Source: Enoplolaimus lenunculus (lineage: Eukaryota; Nematoda; Enoplea; Enoplida; Thoracostomopsidae). Taken from it: a DNA stretch of 64,000 nt. The position numbers were made by a program, and so were the translations under genes. The notes below the pieces were generated by a model. The model had not been told where the DNA came from. It ran no database searches and was given only the letters and a program-made list of their open reading frames with translations. The stretch is taken from NCBI GenBank assembly GCA_030248215.1, contig JASANG010003556.1, positions 120,188-184,187 of the forward strand, given 5' to 3'. The first letter of the stretch is position 1, and each line of letters starts with the position of its first letter. Shown piece after piece: positions 37,001-52,000 of the stretch.

Positions 37001-40000
37001 GTCTGAAACAAAATTATTGCCTTTGCAAGGAAGACAGAATTTGATAACCCTGATCATAGCAGTTGCAAAATATTATGAATAACGGTAATAGGGATAGCTG
37101 TGAGATCGCTGCCGGGAGGTACACCCACTATGCCAAATTCACTGGCCACTCTTGGTTTGTTTTAGTTGAGCTACTACAAAAAGATTCTCAACCGGCTCAA
37201 CAATTCTGTCCGACCTGAGCCTATCGTGTATCCACACAAATCTTTTATTGTAGCCATACGTATATAAATATAAAGTAACCGAAAAGACTAGAGTTTTCTG
37301 CTTTCCAACCTATTCTATTAACGGTTGAAAGATGAATTATTTCTCAGTATTGGACACGCATATAAACTAAAGTTTTCGGACATAAACATAAGCAGGGTGT
37401 TGTTTAACCAATTAAGCTAATATGCTAATTAGTTAATGCTATCTATTCATTGTCTGTTTTTGAAAGTTATAAACTATAAATTCAGATTCAGTTCCCAAAA
37501 CCCTTTTAGCACTTAACTCAAATATCTTGTACCCCTGATAATTTGCGAAATAATGTATATATAAAGTCCTAATTTAGGCCTAAGCAATTATTTCAACCAG
37601 TCAACCGGCTTTAATGCACAACAATCTACATGCAAAGCTTCTTTTCACAAAACAATCACGTTTCTGTTCAAAATCTCTTTTCACAGAACAATCACGTTTC
37701 TGTTCTAAGAAAATACTGCAAACAAACTAATGCTGGAACGCTGCCCATAATACGTATGTGACACATTCAAGCTTTAATTGTTCAAAATCACCTGTAGCTA
37801 ATAACGACTTAAAATTTTGAAACCCCAATGCTAGGTTAACTGCCCAGGATAAAAAGCTTTCAATTAAAAAAGTTTCTTTAAATCAGTTCAGCTTTTCCTG
37901 AGATTCTCGTCGGGCGGACATCCGCTTTTCATCCCCAAGTACAAAACATAAAATGCTTCATGACTTGAGCGCCGGATATCGTACCTTTTGAGCGAGATTG
38001 GCTCGCGATAAGTTGTTGAACAAAAACGCAATGCGTTCAACAACATCGTCTGGAGGCACAACCACTTTGACGTCGTCGTTATCAGTTGCTTTTTCCAGCG
38101 TATCAATGTCCGGCGCACTCAACGACTAAAAATTGTACAGTATATTGTTGCACCTTATGCCGTGACATAATACAAGTATAAATTAAAATAGAACAAAATT
38201 GAAGCTTTTTTCAGTTTTGTGTCCGTTCGGTGCAAATGGCGAAACGTAAAACCACAAAAAAGGTAATTTAGTAAAACAAGCGAAACGTCGTCGGCCAAAG
38301 ATACACACTGTTACAAATTTCAATTCCGCGATTAGCGCCAAACTAACTTCTAATCAAAAGTTCCACGGTAGTAAACTTACCGCCTTCGGTTTCTGAATGC
38401 TCGCTGTTGTGGTCGCGTTTGCGTTGTTACCTGATGCCGTCGTTGGCGTTGCAGTTGCACCTCTTGTGCTGTTTGCGGCGGTTGAATCAATGGTGTTATT
38501 TTGAGCCGAAGGGGCGGCAGCAGTGCCAGACGATACGCCACCAGTACTACTACTGCTCGGCGTCACTTTCCCGCTGGTGTGACTTGTTGCGGCAACTACA
38601 GCTGTAGTTGACGATTGCTGCTGACCCGTTGTTGACAATGACGAATTACTGGCCGTATGCGACGCAGCAGCAGCGGCTGCTTCGCGTTGAGCCTGAAATT
38701 AGCCAAAAATCATGTTTTGTAAGTTGTTTACGAATTCTCTTATTCTTAACACTGCTGTAGCACCTGCATTCTCGAACGCAGGTGTGGTCTTTCGGCCTAA
38801 ACACATCAATTTTTGGTTGTCCAAAAATCCAATGGTGTCCATTTGCGGTGCCGGTGTTACAGGACCATTCTTCCCCTCCCCCGGACGATTCTTACTTCTG
38901 TAGAGAAATTGTGTTAAGACAATTATTCCCTTCCCTCCCCCCGATCACTGGTGCTTGTACAATTCATCCCCACGAAGTAAGGGTTGTGCTATAATTTTAT
39001 TAACGTGTGGCGCCATCCGGCGCAGTCCGTTACTCACGAAATAACGTATGGTGACGGACAGCACTGTACGAGCGACGCACAGCGTAATACGGGTGACGTA
39101 TGGTGACGTACAGCAACGCACGGTACCGTACGAGTGACGGACGTTAAGTATATAGCAACCATAATAGTCCTAGGACCATTACCCCGAATAAAAATTTTCT
39201 GACCACCACTTATTGGTAATTTAAATGCCGCAAAAACAGCGAAATAATTTTGGTTTACCAGCACGATTCCCACACTACGACGAGGTAATGCACGTTAAAC
39301 ATTTCAAACATGTACAACGTTTCAATGAATTTTACGTTTATGAATGAAATTCAAAGACCGTCGTCCTCATTCGCGGAAAATCCAATAGTTACTGTACGAA
39401 ATCTCTGCCAAGCCTTTTCACCAAATAGATTTTCAACAGTACTATAAAAGAGAATGTTTGTAGGAAGAAGACTGTGGCGAACATATAGGGACTAACTACA
39501 TTTCACAGGAAGTAAAAACAGGAATCGAAATACGAGTTAAAAACATATTACGCACATCCCAAATTACTCCGATCTGGTAATTAATAAGGAGGCAGGTGGC
39601 TTTCCTCCCCACGATCTCCACAGCCTAAGGTAACTTAGGTTATTTAACTCAAATAACTGAGTTTGCCTCAGTAATACTTCACTTACCTGGTACGCTTGTT
39701 GCACACCAGGCCAAGACACTACAGGAGTATCCGATCGTCTTGCAGCAGCAACCACTGTCGCACTAGGCGGTTCTGCATTATTTGCTCCATACGTGACAAA
39801 CTAAAGCATTTACATTTTCATTTGCAGAAAATTTCAATTAAAATCCAGTTTCAGTTCCGATTCCAGTTGAAACTATACTTAATTTCATGACAGTTGGTGC
39901 TTAATTGTTATATCAGCTCACAGCGAACAAATAGCATAACATGAATATCACACACGCTTAAACAGACATGCCGATTTGACGCATACCAACATTTCAACAG

Positions 40001-43000
40001 TAACAAAGTTTTATCGCAACAGGAACCGGAATTTGAAATAATTTTCATCACCGAATTACTATTGGATTGTTTAGAAACCTTTGCCAAAAAGGCTTTGAAC
40101 TAACTGCAAAACACTCATGTCGAAATAATTTTTCAAACAGGAATTTCGGTAGAACCTTGGCGCATACTAATTACACAACATGACTTGGTGTGTAAAAACA
40201 ATGGGCTCTAAAATTTTTTAGTTCCGATTCCTGTATAAATCTTCTGTTTCGATTTTGGTGTACTCGTTAAGTTTTGCGCCTTGATAATCGAGTAAATTTT
40301 ACGAATTAGGTTTCTTGAATCCAAACGTAACCTCTTGGATTTTGGTCAAAGCAATACAATTGCGTTCTTTACCTCGCCCACCAACGGTGGAAACGCACTG
40401 AAATTTGGTATTGATTGGATGGTCAAACAATATTTAGGATAATGCCGAAGGCGCGTTTTAAACTGATCCAACGCACAAATACCAAAATTGTACATTTTTG
40501 AATTCACTTCCTTGCGCAGTGTTTCCAATACTGCTCGAAGCGCAAAAATACAAGGCATTCCTCTGAAACAAAATAAATAAATAAATAAAAAATTTAACCA
40601 TTTAAATCCATAATTTAAATAGTGGTTCTATAGTCAATTTCTTTGAGCAAAATGAGTGAATATGAAAATATGATTCTGTGTACGGTGTAAAGAGATATGT
40701 TTTTTGAGAACAAAACTACTTCGAAAAAATGTAAAATGAGTTAACCTTTTTCATCAAATTCAAATCCGTTTGGCTGAATATCTGTGCAATGTAGCTACAT
40801 ACACAACTAATTGATACAATTTATACTCACGTTACAAGATTTTCGCGAATAATTCCACCAAACAAAAGCGCAGTGATATATAGTTCTTTATCTGGATACT
40901 GTGGAAAAAAGCGAAACTCTTCAAACAGATTCTTCAGCATGCAGTCGAAGACATCCTGAAATTTAGCATAAAATAAGCAAAATGTGTAGTAAAAACCTAT
41001 CCGGCTTTATGTAATCCAACGATTTTGTGCTGAGCACATTACGTACAGCTATTTTGAACTCATGAACTAAATTTCGCATTTTTATCGCTAAAATTGCTGC
41101 TCACAACCGGAATTCCACTGATGTAAAAAAAACTGAGTTTGATCACCAATGCTGAAATTATATAGCTTAGATTTGATTTTTGAGAATTCTTCGATGTGTG
41201 AAACGTGGGCTTAAAGTACACGCACATCAAAACAAGCATAAGGCTAGTATCACAGCAAATACGTTCATGGCCGAACGAGCTAAGCCAGGTAAATGAAGCA
41301 GACACGGCGCAAAGTTACACACCATAATAATGCAAACAAAATATTTACCACGTACCCTTTCTCTACGATCTTGAGAATCTTTGAAGCGGCGTAATACGTC
41401 CAGAAACTCTTCAATGGTCATTGTAGGTTGCGGTGGCATGCTGTAAATTTGCTGGAAATACGAATTGGCTTCCTCTTGAACTTCGTCGCTAAAATTGCGA
41501 TTGATGCCCAAATTTGAATCGTCTGCGCCTCCACTAACAGCTTGACCTTGAGCACCGCCCGCTGCAACGAATGTTGACTGACCCGAAATGCTGTTTGCGA
41601 TTTGTGACGACTGCGACACAACTGTCAGATTGGATGGGGTCGCTGAACCTGCGCTTCCACCCCCAGTAGCTGACATTGCTAACACAGCCGCTGCCGTAGC
41701 TGCAGCTGCTTGCTGCTGAGTTGACGACGCGATATGACCAAGCTCGTTGACGTTGGGACCTAAAATCAAGGAGATTCGTACAATGTAAGACAAACACAAC
41801 ACAATCCTAATCTTAGATTAATAGTGATATAACAGTTTGCACCCCGATGTTAGTGATCAAAAGTTTGAATGAAATAACCTAGCCTAAAACAAAATTTGAG
41901 AATTACAGTATATACATAACTTTTTTTGAAAGAAAGGTTTAGCATTAAAAGACAACATCTAAATCGCACAACCAGCGATCACTAGGGATGGGCGGTCTTG
42001 GTGGAAAAAAGCGAGACCGAGACTTTTGGTCTCGGTCTCGGTCAATTTTTAACCGTTACCGAAAATAAAAAAAAGATTTTTAACAAAACTTTTGAATATC
42101 TTTATCTGCTTTGAATTGCCGCTTCATACAATTAGACTAATAAATCGCCGCCAAATTTTACTTGTTACTTTATTTTTCACTTGGCAACAATCAGCATACC
42201 CTTCGAACAGACTCGGGACAAATCCCCCACGTCTCAAAACACCCTTGGTATAATCCTTAATTCAGAGCTATAGTGTTGTTTTTGCTCCCGGGCAAACCAA
42301 ATACACTGGAAAATTTTTTTTTTACATATGTAGCATGACGATGTAAATGAGGATGAACCATAATTTTTTAAACGACTGTGGTTTGTCACAATAAAATCAA
42401 AGTGTTTTGGGTTTCCTTTCAAAAATAGAATTCTGGGTAGCCGAAGGAGTCACTCATGTTTCTCAAATCGCTGTATACCAGGTAGCGGTGCTTCACAATC
42501 GTTCACTGTCTATGTTCGTAGGCGAAATGCGCGAGTACTTCTGGGCTAAAGCTGCGAACCAAGGAAAATTTTTGTGATTGCTTATCGCTTTTTCACCTCT
42601 TTGGGCTCGGTTTGGAAACCATCGAAACTGAACAAAAGCGAAACCGAGACCAGCCAAATTCCGAGACCGCCCATCCCTGGCGATCGCATCCTTATTAAAA
42701 GAAATTCTAAGAAACAAGTTTCTTAAATCATTTTTTTATTTTAGAGTCAAGCTACACATAACGAAGTAACTAAACCACACTCTTTGTGCGCAGTAAACAA
42801 AAAACAACTTAATTTAGCCGTAAAAAATGAACGCTTCGAATACCAGTGAGCAATTGTAGTAACGCAGTAACTATGACTTGAATATAGAAAGCAATAAGCA
42901 TATCATTTCACAGACTCGCCAGGCCAACTACGTAGAACTAATAAAAAACTTAAGAGCACGCATATATTACGTACAAACCACACTCACCAATGCCTGTCGC

Positions 43001-46000
43001 TCTCGAAAATCCGGAATCCGAGGTGGCATTCAACAAACCTAAATGAAAAACACCTATATTCGCAGTCAAAACTATTTACAACACTAAAATTGTCCAATTG
43101 TGTTTAAAAGCCGTATTGTGAATCACTAGATTCGTCGATGTATATACTGTACAAGATTGTACAAGCCAGAATTTGCGTTGTAATACATAAGAAGATTGGT
43201 TTTCTAGTAATAACTGAGTCGTTAAATTTGAAATTTAGAACGTTTAGCAACTGAAAGAAAACAATTTTTATTCGGAATGACAGATTTACGTATACAAAGA
43301 AACAGGGTGCAAAACGGAACTGGATTATATCGGAATGGGACCAGCAAATTAATACCAGAATCGGAATCGGAACTACACATTTTGTGAATATGCGGATATT
43401 ATATTGATTTAGGGTGTCTGTTGGCTGGGAACAATTCTCAAAAACGTCGCATGAACAAATTGGTAATCATTAATTGGTTCGTAAAGCCAAACTACAATCA
43501 ATTGTTGATAAGTTAACTCATCGAAAACATTTAATAGATAAAAGATGTATAATTTTTATGCAACATATCCCAAGTAGGCCAAAAATTATAAAGTCAAAAT
43601 TTCGGTTCCGATTGATTGTGGAAGCGGAATCGGAATTCCGGTTGCATCCTGCCCAGAAACATAGTTGAGCTCAGGTATATATATTATTATTGGATGCCTG
43701 AAGTACTAAATCGAAATATGAAATCTACACAATAATTAATGATGAATGATGGTTTTTTCGACCATATATGCTTTGTACGAATTTTTTGAAAAATTATCCT
43801 AAACATTCCTAGTAAACAAATATCCTCCAAAATGTACGGATACCCGAACCATTGATGGTCATTCTGGGTTGGAAGCCGAGATCTTATCCGGGATCGGCCA
43901 TGAAATGTCTCGGTCAATTGTTGGTCGTCACCGAGAAAATTAGAATTTTCAAGTTAGATTATTCTAATGCTTTTTTTCGTAGTTTTTTGCGTTTTTTCAT
44001 AATTTTGTAGCTTCTAATAATTATTGTGTAAATATAAAAATTGATAGATCACTTACTACAACGATAATAACTTCTACTTTTTACAGATTTATCAGCAATT
44101 GCTGAATCCTCGACTTCTGGTCTCGGTTCCAAAAAATCAAGACTGAGACCTGCCAAATACCGAAGACTGGTTGAGAACGTGACTCCTATCTCTGATCCAA
44201 ACAATCCTTCAAACGATTTTTAAAATACAGAATTTAAAATATTACCCGCATCCATTGCACTCAAACCAGTCGACTGAAACATGGGACCAGCAGGCGATGC
44301 AGTAGATTGTGGTGTTTGTTGTGGGGGAAACGCGTTTACTAAACTAGGTACACTGGAACCACCAGGTGGTGGCAGATTAAGTCCGGCCGCGAGACCCCCA
44401 GCTGTTGCAGAGTTCACCGCAAACGGGTCTATAACGCCAGCGGAGTTTGTTGCCTGCTGTTGCGTTAAGCCAGTCACACTAGATCCAAAACCACTTTCGT
44501 TCTGAAAAACACAAAAATGCGGTCTGTGATTGTGTGGTTTTTTGGGCAATGTGAAAGCATGGCTATAACAAAACACTTTATCATAGACACTACAACAAAT
44601 AAACCATAATACATAACCCTCCCTCAAATTGCGACGAATGAAATCTCTTCATTTGGCTATACATTTATTTTACATCAATGTTCAAAAAACCATATTATAG
44701 CTGCGAAGCAACTTACCCTGCCACCAATTCCGCGCAGAAAATCAGACGCACCACTAGGCATGCCACCAAACCCACTAACACTATTAGAACCGGGCGGCAT
44801 CGTTCCTGTTGATCCATCTGGTCCCATTCGTAACCCGGCTGCGCCCAAAGCGCCACCAAGCGAGCCACCGGCGTTTGCACCCGGGCCAAGCCCTCCTAGT
44901 GGATTGCAACCCACAGCCGTGTTACTACTGCCACTGCCGATAGTGCCCGCTGCTGGAGTGCCAGGCGCGCGAGCACCACCAGGACCTATGACACCATTTG
45001 ACAAAGGACCACCAGCCGGACCTCCCACAGCTCCAGCGCCAGCCAATTGCTGATGTGCAGCGATGTTGCTAGATGCTTTGTTCGACAGCAACATTCGACA
45101 ATTTTGAAGCAATAACTGAATTTCGCGACCAACTGTTGGTGCTACATTTGGAACAGTTGACTAAAAATAGACGTTTATGCACAAGAGCAAGACCGGATAC
45201 AAAAAATACCGGAGCCGGTTAGTTTATGAAACCCGTTCGAAGCCGTGTAATGCAGTAAACCAATTACAACTTTTGCTCAATTCCAGTAAAGGTAGTAAAA
45301 GAAAATCGAAAATCAAAATCACGCACTGTAATACAAAACAGATTCACACTATTAAGACCGAGACACATGCACTGCCATTACCACAACATCAACACCACAA
45401 TCAAGCATATTCTAGACACGAGAATACATACCTGTAAACACATCAAAATAGTCGTGAGTGTCTCGGGTGAAAGCTGTGCGTTACGTGGCGGCACTGTAAG
45501 AAGACTAGTACCCGCAATGCCAGGACATCGTCGCTTAAGAAAGTCGACACAAGCTTTGACGAACGTCTCCTAAGATTAAAAATATAATGTGTAGTATTTT
45601 CCAGAGAAACTGACAATTTTAAAACTGAATGTTCACTCGGTCAATTCTTCACCGACAACTAATGCGTTTTGGATTGCTATTAAGTCTGCTATTTCCATGA
45701 TAGCTAGTTTACTTGGATTCATTTTCCGTATTTTTTAAAGAAATAATGTTAACCTGATACAAACTAAAATTACTGCGTACATATCTCCTACAGCTAAATT
45801 CTTTTAATTTCTTTCGAAACATCGTTACCTAACACAACAACACGGTTTGGTGACTTCTGAACACATAGTATTTGTAACTTACCCCCAACTCGGCAATTTT
45901 ATCAGTTAACCATTTGTCCAACTTTAAGTAGTCTCGTCGTGAAGCCAAGCAAGCCAAGTCAATTGCGAACGGAAATTGCGGAATGTTGAGCAGAGCTGAT

Positions 46001-49000
46001 AACGCAGGACCCTGTAAAATACAGTTGCTAGAAGTTTTCGGAGCGTATTGTATACTACTCGCGGAGACAGATAGCGCCGCGCGTCAAGTATAGCGCCACA
46101 CTAACCGTATTCTCCACCGTTTCGGATCAATCAAGAAAACTTTTGAACTACTTATATTTCAATTTCCAAATAAATGTTGAACGATTTTGACATTAGCCAC
46201 ATTCGAAACTTATAATATATTTTTATACACATATGTCTTTGAATTCTCTTGTCTATTTTGTTTCAGTCACCCTATACCGCCCATATAACGATTGTATATT
46301 GTAATTAATGCTGATTAATCAAGTATTCGTCGTATCGACACAATTCCTCTATTACTAATGACAACCTGAAAGCATCTCATGATTCTAGAAAGAAATACAA
46401 CGACGACAACATAAATAACATCTGTAATAATACTTATACATGTGTGAATTCTCTGAACATTAATTGCCGTACCTGCCGTACCTATTCAGTTAAACGAATG
46501 GATAGCAAATTTACTGGCAATATCCATTTTATAATTTGTTCACACTTTTAACTCAGAAACTCGTTAGCATCTGTACGAAAATACAATAGCGTTTCTCAAA
46601 AAAACTGCAAATATTACCACTCGCGACCGTACACAATCACGCTAATTAAGGCATGCTGCCATAATGAAGTCAACGAAATTTGATAACCTACATAATTAAA
46701 TGCATGGTAGATGTGTCAAAGTCATGAATCAGCAATACATAAGTGATGGTATTGCTGGGATTAACACTAAGACGTAATTTATATTGCCCTAATGATTGGA
46801 AACTGCACAGACAGTTTGTTTCTGCCGGTTTCCTGCCCAACATTTAAGGCAAATAATACCGTAGTTAAATTAAAAAGTAAGCACGGTCCGAGCCTTCCAA
46901 CCCCTGCAATGTCTTGTAGACAGTTGAATTTAATTAGCTGGCAAAGGTAAAGGTTCGGCACCACTAAAACACCCAGGACCACCAGTATAAATAAGGCATG
47001 AAAAATAAACACAAAAGCTGTGAAATATCGATAAACCTTATGATCCGACAAAGCACTTCGCAAATTCTTAAACCCACACCCTTATTCCATTCAATAATTA
47101 AAACGAACTGATACACCATAGTGAAGATAACACCGCCATACCTTTGAATCTTTCAATTCATGTGCCACCTCCAATATTCGAACCAAACGAGTTTGATCAT
47201 CTTTCCCACGCGCGTACCAATCAGCCATACTCAACAAAATTATCTGTCGCACTATGTCGTTTTGATTCTGCCAAAAATACATCACATTATCCTGCATTAA
47301 ATTTTTAACAGCCGTTTGAGTAATACGTTTCAGTTCCAAAAAATACTGAAAACAAACCAACTCCAGTTTTCAACTCATAACAGCGTAAATTAACTTGTCT
47401 CGAATCAACAATAATTTTTATTAGACATGAACATGACGCAATTCTACAGTGTCAGCTGGCCATACTGCATAACATGTATATACATGCCAGGGTGCAACCG
47501 GAATTCCGGTTCCGGTTCCGGTTCCGGCAATTTTTCACCTTCCGGTTCCGGTAAATTTTTACCGGATTTAAAAATTCCGGTATTATAATTTGGCCGTTTT
47601 CTTAACTTTGCTAATTTTTAAGAATCTCTTTTGACAGCCACTTGTACTCCGAATATAAGCCATTGATGGTGGATTTCACTTCAGTCGATGATGAAAATCT
47701 AAAATACAACAAATAAAATAAATACCTATGTTCGACTAAGGTTATTTCACAAATAATAGAGCAAAAAATAAGATTAAAATGAAATTTTTGGTGAAATGCA
47801 TTTTTCATTCTCCGGTTCCGGTTCCGGTAAAATTTTCAAATTCCGGTTCCGGTTCCGGTAAATTGTAATTCCGGTTGCACCCTGATACATGCATGCTGTT
47901 TTGCAGTAATAGAAACCTGACGACCACTGAACAAGGTGCAAATTGAATTCCGGGTACGGTTCCGGTTTTGGAATTTTTTCACTATCCAGTTCCGGGGGTA
48001 AACACGGAATTTTTCACCGGAAAATTGCCGAAGCCGAACCGATTCCAACTTTAGTACACCATGGCTGGATTTCTAAAATCGTACTTAAGTTTATGCTTAA
48101 GTTATACTTAAGCAATTACTTAAGTCGCCGATTTAAGCAAATACATAAATTTTCGAGCAAAACCAAAAAACGCCAAATGTCAGCCATTGCTACAAAAAAG
48201 AAATAATTTTCCTTTATGGAGGCACCATGGACCTACAATTTCGAATAGACTACGGTTAGTATTTTATTTGTAATATATAAAATTTAGTCCGCAACTTAAG
48301 TGTTTATTTAACTTAAGTATGCTTTAAAACCCAAAATGGTTAAGTAATTACTTAGAGGGTACTTAGTACTAAGTAGTACTTAAGTAAGGTTTCAGAAACC
48401 CAGCCCATGTTTAATGAACAGATAGGATACTGCATTACCTCATTATACCAGTCTTAGTGGGACTACATGTATTAAGCGAAGCTCGAACACACGTACGCAA
48501 TTAAGCTAATATGTAAATTAGTTATTAGCTAACTATTCATTTATCGGTTTTGGAGGTTTGTAAACAATTTAGGCAGACTTCTCGCATCCTAAAACCTTCA
48601 GTAACCCTAGTAATTTGTGAAATAATTTAAAAAGCCATTATTTAGGCTTATGAATTAAGCAAATATGCAACGGGTTCATCGGCATCGGTAATAATCTGCA
48701 GTTTTTGTGAGTATCGACATCGCCACTGCAAAAAATGCCGATTCTTTGCCGATACTTTTTGCACATATAACAGTCAGTTGGAATGCTGTCAGTTTCATTT
48801 CTGGGCGCATATCTGGTGTCTGGTCAGGAAAACTGTCATCTCTTTTGCGCTTCTAATCGTTTATGAATTGCCAAATTTCAATTTGTATCATACTCCATAA
48901 TTTATCATACGTTTCCCAGCCACCGCATTTGTTTCAGGATTTTAGTACAAGCAAAAATAGCTTTAAAATAAATTTTTCGGTAACACTCATTTCTCGTTTT

Positions 49001-52000
49001 CTGGTCCGGTATTTTTTGACTTTCCGGTTCTCGTTCCGGACCTGGTATTTTATAATCCGGTTGCACCCTGAAATGCATTTTCGCCTTCAGTCGTAAGGAA
49101 TACTACAGTAAACAGTAAGTCATAAACTCACTTGCGTGGTCCATGCATACTGCAACACGAGTGTCGAATTAGCGTGTGCACCCAAAAACAACGGAATCAC
49201 ATTTGCTAAAACTTCGCGACGTAGAGCATTAATAGGAACCTAAACAAAACATGTATCGTAATATAACATTGATACTTTAGCATTACAGATATGCCAAATA
49301 AACAACATCAGTATCGGTAATAATCGGCACTTTTCGTGATTATCAGGCATGGGCACTGCAAAAAACTGGCTGATTTTGCCGACACTTTTTGCACTTAACA
49401 GTGATTTGGAATGCTATCAATTTTACTTGCTGGCGCATATTGATGAGTCTGATAGAAAAATTGTTCCCTCGCTTTTGTGTTTGAAAAATTAATTGAAATA
49501 AACCGTTATCATCAAATTATAATTTTTATGGTTGTTAGGGTTTAAATCTTCGCATTTATAACAATGTAATGTTGTATGCTATCGTTTCTTAAGGCATCTG
49601 CCTCGGTAAAAGTTCTGGTATAGTATATTCCTATTCAGCATGTATATTATAACAGAGTTGTTTTTTCCAAAAAAACGATAAGCGGAAACATTACCATTAC
49701 AGGCACGGTGCAGCCGAAATTTGGGTCTGTGAAATTTTTTACATATTTGGGTTTAGTAAGACCTCCCCTTATCTGGCTTCTCCACAGCTTGAAAATTTCC
49801 GCCGGGGGGTTGATTCCTGGGGGGCCCTGGGGGCAGGTTTAAAATTTTGCAAACCGACTTTTTGGACCATTTTTTTCAATCTAGACCATGTTTCCAACTC
49901 AACTTAAGATTACTCATCGCTCAACAGGACAAAAATTTCTCGCAAACGCTAATAACAATAATTTTAACTAATATTACGTATATACTGACAACTTAACCAG
50001 AAGTTGTAAGAAGCACAATTATATAAAATATAGATAATCTATAATTGAAACTGTGATTAATATATATTTTGTATATTAGTCACAGCTTCAGTTTATCATA
50101 AGGCTCAGGCGGGTTGAACTTGCTGCTGCAAGGTACTTTCGAATGCTGTATGCCCTGAAACGGTCTTTATATTATTGTGCTTTTTTCAGTTCATTATTGA
50201 ATTGTATTAGTTACTATGGGTATTTGTAACGCTATTAAAAATTATGAGTACTCAGCGTAGGATAAAATCATATTTTGCCGAATGTCCGCCTCAAAAGAAG
50301 TCCAGGCCTTTACGTTTTAACATGGGGGCGGCAAAATTTTCGCCGGGGGTAAAATGAAAATTTCGAAAAGTGCTGGGGGCCCCTTCGCCCCCCCCCCCCC
50401 GCTGTGGAGAAGCCAGACTTATCATTCTACTTTTAAATTTAATTTTTATAAAACTCGATTTTTTAAGTTCCAAGGTTTGCCTTTGAGATCCGAAAATTTT
50501 TTCAAAACGTTGGACAAATTATTTACCATTTGACGCAGCTTGCAGAGCTGAATTGAGTGGTGTTAAATTTGGCGCAATAAGAACAATGGTTAAAGAAATG
50601 TTTTCAAATAACTGATTCGGAAGCTGCCTCGAATGGTATATAATTTGTCTCACTTTTGGACAAAACAATGGGTGTTAAGAGTGGATTATGTGGCCTTAAG
50701 AAATCAAATTTTTCCAAATTCAAATTTGAGCGTGGAATGATGATCACAAGGAGGTTATCAGAAGCTCATGAGTGCATCGAGCTAAACTGTAATTGCTGAA
50801 GCCTGGCGAACAAAGTTCTTGAAGCTAGACGTAATTTTGCGTTAAATGATACGATAAAGGCACCCGTTCAATTTTGGGGGCCTTTTAACTGGCGCCACCG
50901 GTCGACGAAACTTCGTGAGCGAAAGGAAAGAGATGCCAGGCGTAGTTTTAAATTAAACCACATGGCAAATCTTAAATTTAGAAACCCATTTATATAATAT
51001 TCATTCATATGTGGCAATTGGTGGACATAACGGTGAATTATAGTGCTACATGTGAATCAGTTGCATGTCATCTAAACAACGTTTTCATATCATATTTAGT
51101 TGCAAGTTTAATTGAAGGAACGTTTAGTTTTATATTTTTCAATTTGTCACACCTTCCTCGAAAAAATGAAAAAACGAAAAATAAAACAGTTTTACCAAGC
51201 ATGCGTTAAATAATAAGCATACGGCCTCCCTACACATTGCAAAGTCTAAAAATTTAGATAATGTTTTATTTGAAATATTCTGCCTCAAATATAACACTAC
51301 AATTTCATCACATTAAACATGGGCCAACGCCAAACTAACCGGTATCTGTAGCAATCCAAGCACAAGCAGATCAGGGCACAACCCGATTGGAAGTTTGAAA
51401 CAATCGCGCACTTGCGTGTACAATCCAGGCGCCTCGCTAAGACGTAATAAGCACTCAAGCAAGTCAAGTGATTTCCTAAAATTATACATAAAAGTAAAAG
51501 ACATTAACCGAACACCACAGTGTACCATAATTTTGATTTTTCTCATGTTTCAATTATTTTCAATTGCTATGACTACATTCCTCTCGCACTAACGTGTATT
51601 TTCACATTGATAAATGAGTTTTTTGAGATTCCAACCTTGCATCATTGCAACAAAAACAGTAAGAGGATGATACCATGATGCAACGTCTTTGTTGGTTTCA
51701 TCAGGCATTACTTTCAGCGTTTCAATGTGGACAGCTCGATGGGGAAAGTCTACGAAACAAAATATGTCCGAATTCTTCAATATCTGTTGAATCCAAGATA
51801 TCTGGAACAAAAAATATAAGTAACATAGCTGTCATTAATGCTGCTGCTTTATTTGCATGGCCGAGGTAGCTGTAACTTAAATGTTCGAAACCTTAGCGGC
51901 AATGTTTTATCGGAATCAAAATCACTACATCTTATTGTGTGAGTCTAGAAAAAGACGTTCTGTTTGAAGGGGTCACAGATCTAGCGATGAGAGTTTTGAA

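Noticed and set aside
44281-45053. Plus-strand proline-rich frames
   Set aside because: They lie opposite CNOT1 exons 16-17 and mirror their Gly/Ala-rich codons.
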